From positions 1-8,306 of the forward strand of contig JBHHYS010000102.1 of NCBI GenBank assembly GCA_046757645.1: 8,306 bases of DNA, written 5' to 3'. Origin of the DNA: JBHHYS01 sp046757645 (GTDB lineage Bacteria > Acidobacteriota > Terriglobia > Acidiferrales > 2-02-FULL-67-57). The notes beneath the pieces are model-generated. The model saw nothing but the letters and a program-made list of their open reading frames with translations. It was not told the DNA's origin and made no database searches. Below, in pieces: positions 6,185-8,306 of this stretch (positions within the stretch are counted from its first letter, which is position 1; each line of letters begins with the position of its first letter). Position numbers and translations under genes: made by a program.

Positions 6185-6262
6185 ATTCTGAGCCTGCCCT
6201 GAGCGGAGCCGAAGGGCGAAGCGAAGAACCTCCCTTGAGATGCTTCACTTCTTTCAGCATGA
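6181..6262. repeat. Interspersed repeat pair in inverted orientation, one unit split by a second repeat type
   Basis: TGTCATTCTGAGC (6181-6193) and CGAAGCGAAGAACCTC (6217-6232) look like the two ends of one repeat of the TCATTCTGAGCGAAGCGAAGAATCTC kind. Between them lies CCCTGAGCGGAGCCGAAGGG (6197-6216), a different repeat that also occurs as a variant at 3417-3435. A second, inverted copy of the outer unit follows at 6237-6262, starting GAGATGCTTCACTTC and ending TTTCAGCATGA. The two outer copies match at about 12 of 15 bases over the inner arm. The whole block could fold as one long imperfect hairpin, like a small non-autonomous mobile element. No transposase is nearby. Confidence 0.7.
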
Positions 6263-6344
6263 GGGAGTCGGGCCTGGCCAAATCCGACCCCGAAAAAGTG
6301 CGCAAGCTCGTTCCCCTGGCATTGTAATGAAAGTTGGAACGGCA

Positions 6345-6617
6345 CTACGAAGGGCTGCCGCTGGGTACGGGGCCGCCGGGAGAGGAGCCGGCCAGGTGCT
6401 GGGCCAGGCGGGTGACGACGTCCCGCACGGTCTGGATCCCCTGCACCTCAGCTTCGGGAATGCTGATGTCAAACATCTGCTCAAGCTCGAACAGCAGGCA
6501 GACCCGGTCGAGAGAATCCATACCCAGGTCCTCGAAGCGCGAATCCAAGCGCACCTCGTCCGCTTTGCGCTTGGACACTTTGGCCACCGCCTCGATGATT
6601 TTCTCCTCCAGCCCCAT
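6345..6617 (-). CDS. Acyl carrier protein
   Basis: A small acidic four-helix carrier of about 90 residues that holds acyl chains on a phosphopantetheine arm. LGMDSLDRVCLLFELEQMFDISIPEAEVQ contains the attachment serine of the DSL motif, about residue 35, and the helix II that partner enzymes recognise. An ATG at 6617 (MGLEEKII) is preferred over the one at 6635 because GAGGG lies 4 bases and GGAGGA 10 bases upstream, and it gives a normal ACP start. The C-terminus has an unusual Gly/Ser/Pro tail (AGSSPGGPVPSGSPS) beyond the last helix. It starts 32 bases after the reductase stop, so the two are probably co-transcribed. Being outside a fab cluster and next to a reductase, it is likely a specialised carrier and not the housekeeping AcpP, though that is inference. 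Confidence 0.9.
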   Translation of the reverse strand: MGLEEKIIEAVAKVSKRKADEVRLDSRFEDLGMDSLDRVCLLFELEQMFDISIPEAEVQGIQTVRDVVTRLAQHLAGSSPGGPVPSGSPS

Positions 6618-6649
6618 TCTGCCCTCGTCCTCCATCGTGCGATGTTCGC

Positions 6650-7777
6650 TCAGGCCAGCGCGCCCGCTGGCCCGAGTTGGGCGGTGCGAAAGCTCTCCGG
6701 GGACAGGTAGCCCGCCCGTACAGCATACTCCAGGAGGCGCCGCAGAAACGAGGGGTTGATGACCGGCAACGCCAGCAGGCGCTCGGCGTTGCGGGTCTCC
6801 AGGCGCAGGTCATTCAGGTAGGGAAGCAGGTAGGACTCCAGCAAGCGGTGCACGACCTGCTCCTTCTGGCTGAGCAAGGAGAGGCTCCACTGCGCCACCG
6901 GCACCAGCCGGGGGATGCGCAGGTAGGGGAAGACTTTCACCAGCTCGAAGAGGTCGCGCAGCAGGCAGCCATTGCGGCTGACCAGGTGGAAGGTGCAGCC
7001 GAGCGCCCAGGCCACCGCCAGGCCCTTGCGGATGGCCCGGGCCACGTAGTCCACCGGCACGATGTTAACCTTGCGTTCCCGCAGGTCGGGCCAGTGCGAC
7101 AACATCCCGCTGCCCAGGATGCGCACCACTTGGTAGAAAAGATTGAAGCTGGCGATGCGTCCGGTTTGGGTATCACCCACGGTTACGCTGGGCCGGAAGA
7201 TGACGACCGGCATGGCCCGCCCCATCGCAGTGCGCACCCGCCGTTCAGCCTCGTGCTTGGTGCGCTCGTACGCATTGGCAAACGCAGCCCGCACCGGCAA
7301 AGAATCCTCGGGGAAAAAGCCGCCCCGCGCCGTGCCCGAGGCAGCATAGCTGCTCAGGTAGGCGAAGCGCCGCAACCGCCCGCTCCGCCAGCAGGCTGTG
7401 GCCAACTCCAGGGCATGGTCAGTGCCAACCACGTTGCTTCGGTAGCACTCCCGGGCGCTCGCCCCCAGGTGGGTCAGAGCGGCCGAATGGATGAACATCT
7501 CGGTGGCCGCGATCACCCGATTGCGCTCCGCGAGGGACAGGCCGAAGTGGGGCTCCTCGGTTGAGCCTTCCAGCACCTGCACCCGGCGCCGCAGCTCCAC
7601 CGGCAGCTTCGCCGCCTCCAGCAGGGCTGCGATGCGCTCCGCCGGCGAGAGCCCGTCCCGGGGGCGCACCAAAACCAGCACCGTGGAGCCGTGCAACAGG
7701 TAGTGTTCCAGCACCCGGCTGCCGATGGCCCCGGTGGCCCCGGTGAGGAAGATGGTTGGCGGATTCGTGGTCGGCAA
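6650..7777 (-). CDS. NAD(P)-dependent reductase of the thioester / fatty-acyl reductase type (extended SDR)
   Basis: About 375 residues with a Rossmann fold. The cofactor loop is TGATGAIG (12-19), and the catalytic tyrosine and lysine are in NAYERTK (Tyr170, Lys174), with serines in YLSSYAASG near 142. HSAALTHL (97-104), SNVVGTDHAL and IFRPSVTVGDTQTG follow. This is the pattern of NAD-binding-4 proteins, which reduce acyl thioesters to aldehydes or alcohols, or act as sugar or sterol type extended SDRs. About 100 mostly helical residues follow the core. The start is TTG: AGGA lies 6 bases upstream and the protein then begins MPTTNPPTIFLTGATG. The frame stays open much further upstream, but that part lies over the ABC gene in another frame. 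The ACP next door makes an acyl-ACP substrate plausible; it is not proved. Confidence 0.85.
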   Translation of the reverse strand: MPTTNPPTIFLTGATGAIGSRVLEHYLLHGSTVLVLVRPRDGLSPAERIAALLEAAKLPVELRRRVQVLEGSTEEPHFGLSLAERNRVIAATEMFIHSAALTHLGASARECYRSNVVGTDHALELATACWRSGRLRRFAYLSSYAASGTARGGFFPEDSLPVRAAFANAYERTKHEAERRVRTAMGRAMPVVIFRPSVTVGDTQTGRIASFNLFYQVVRILGSGMLSHWPDLRERKVNIVPVDYVARAIRKGLAVAWALGCTFHLVSRNGCLLRDLFELVKVFPYLRIPRLVPVAQWSLSLLSQKEQVVHRLLESYLLPYLNDLRLETRNAERLLALPVINPSFLRRLLEYAVRAGYLSPESFRTAQLGPAGALA

Positions 7778-7783
7778 TGCGTT

Positions 7784-7787
7784 TCCT
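7784..7787 (-). promoter_or_regulatory. Ribosome binding site that sets the TTG start of the reductase
   Basis: On the minus strand AGGA, within CTCAGGAAACGCATTG, is 6 bases before TTG. There is no ATG or GTG between it and the TGATGAIG motif, so TTG is the best-supported start codon. Confidence 0.65.
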
Positions 7788-7810
7788 GAGAAACTGTGTG
7801 CTGCCCGGCG

Positions 7811-7839
7811 ATTGTAGGGGCGATGGCGCTCGAAGTCAA
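7811..7839 (-). promoter_or_regulatory. Sigma70-type promoter of the reductase-ACP unit
   Basis: On the minus strand TTGACT (7839-7834) is followed after exactly 17 bases by TACAAT (7816-7811). Each hexamer has five of six consensus matches. It fits into the 71-base gap between the ABC ATPase stop and the reductase start. Transcription would start near 7804, giving a leader of about 27 bases with the ribosome binding site in it. The genes from the reductase onward can therefore be expressed apart from the ABC gene. Confidence 0.75.
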
Positions 7840-7848
7840 CCGCGGAGC

Positions 7849-8306
7849 TTAGAATCCGGCCGGCGGGGTCCCCGGAAGCGCGTCCAGCACGCGGAAGCTT
7901 TCCACCTCGGGTTCGGCACTCGCCCGCCACTCCTCCGGGGTGCCAAAGAAGGCGACCCGGCCCTGGTGGAGCATAACTAGGCGGTCGGCCACCCGCTCCG
8001 CCAAGCGCACGTCGTGGGTGACCACCACCGAGGTCTTGTGGTGCTTCTGTTTCAGTCGCAGGATCAGTTCCGTGATCGTCTGGGCCATCAGCGGATCCAC
8101 CATGGTGGTGGGCTCGTCGTAGAGAATGCACTCCGGCTCGGCCGCCAGCGCCCGGGCAATCGCCACCGCCCGCTTCATCCCGGTGCTGAGGTCCGCCGGC
8201 ATCGAGTCGGCCTGCTCGCCCAACGCCACCGTATCCAGCAAGGTGCGCACCCGGCGGGCGATTTCTTCTTCCGGGAGGGCGTGGCCGTCCTGCCGGGCGC
8301 GTTCTC
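7849..8306 (-). CDS. ABC transporter ATP-binding protein, MlaF-like, C-terminal part
   Basis: The frame is still open at the window edge, so the Walker A motif and N-terminus are missing. About 151 residues are visible. The signature helix reads DLSTGMKRAVAIARALA (usual form LSGGM), Walker B is CILYDEPTT, the D-loop is MVDP (usually GLDP), and the switch histidine is in VVVTHD. The end, FFGTPEEW...SFRVLDALPG, matches the tail of MlaF/Ttg2A-type ATPases, which power phospholipid or other hydrophobic substrate movement between the two membranes with MlaE and MlaD partners. Those partners are not seen; the permease may lie beyond 8306. Its stop codon is 71 bases before the reductase start. Assignment to the ABC family is certain; the Mla subfamily is likely. 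Confidence 0.85.
   Translation of the reverse strand, partial: ERARQDGHALPEEEIARRVRTLLDTVALGEQADSMPADLSTGMKRAVAIARALAAEPECILYDEPTTMVDPLMAQTITELILRLKQKHHKTSVVVTHDVRLAERVADRLVMLHQGRVAFFGTPEEWRASAEPEVESFRVLDALPGTPPAGF

Larger units (their letters stand above)
6055..6344. other. Repeat-rich spacer between ACP and ketosynthase genes
   Basis: This 290-base spacer is the longest non-coding stretch of the window and interrupts an otherwise compact minus-strand gene row. It holds a 14-base dyad near the ketosynthase start, a small hairpin with flanking direct repeats, and a nested pair of interspersed repeats, all listed separately. A 90-codon minus-strand frame runs through it, but its peptide is translated repeat and I do not call it a gene. 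TTGACT on the minus strand (6132-6137) has no acceptable -10 at 16-18 bases. Confidence 0.7.

Noticed and set aside
6321..6326. TACAAT on the minus strand just after the ACP stop, as a ketosynthase promoter
   Set aside because: No acceptable -35 lies at 16-18 bases. The nearest candidate (TTCGTA) is at 19, and the start would be more than 250 bases from the gene.
6073..6345. Minus-strand frame of 90 codons between ACP and ketosynthase
   Set aside because: Its centre reads HAERSEAS...GSAQGRLRMT, the translation of the interspersed repeats, a familiar source of false gene calls. It also abuts the ACP stop with no ribosome binding site.
7778..8131. Upstream extension of the reductase frame to an ATG-type start at 8131
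   Set aside because: The added 118 codons overlap the ABC ATPase in another frame and show no domain. The TTG at 7777 with its AGGA site and promoter gives a normal protein.

Overview
The window is GC-rich and tightly packed. It most likely comes from a member of the Acidobacteriota. That placement is an inference, from the style of the ribD, ribE and ketosynthase proteins and from dispersed CCCTGAG...CGAAGGG and TCATTCTGAGC...GCGAAGAA repeats, which I recall as common in such genomes. No rRNA, tRNA, CRISPR array, transposase or phage gene is visible.

Left half, plus strand (1-3378): the tail of an HD-GYP phosphodiesterase-like gene (1-384), then ftsY (489-1460), ribD (1470-2624) and ribE (2605-3378). 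ftsY and ribD are 9 bases apart and ribD and ribE overlap by 20 bases, so the three look like one transcription unit that joins membrane-protein targeting to riboflavin synthesis. An extended -10 element lies just before ftsY. ribE encodes about 257 residues, against roughly 200-215 usually. The excess falls in three places, and each holds a GC-rich inverted repeat in frame. One of these is nearly identical to a palindrome in the intergenic region just downstream.

Middle (3379-3509): a convergent gene junction filled with palindromic repeats.

Right half, minus strand, read right to left (8306-3510): an MlaF-like ABC ATPase (cut by the window edge), an NAD(P)-binding reductase of the thioester/fatty-acyl reductase type with a TTG start and a strong sigma70-type promoter, an acyl carrier protein, a repeat-rich gap of about 290 bases, a FabF-type ketosynthase, and an MFS transporter that resembles the eukaryotic MFSD1 family. 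Ketosynthase, carrier protein, reductase, lipid-type ABC ATPase and exporter/importer together suggest a small dedicated pathway that builds, reduces and moves an acyl product. The product cannot be read from the sequence.

The points most worth a second look are the coding palindromic insertions in ribE, the reductase-ACP-ketosynthase-MlaF grouping, the MFSD1-like transporter, and a repeat inserted inside another repeat upstream of the ketosynthase.
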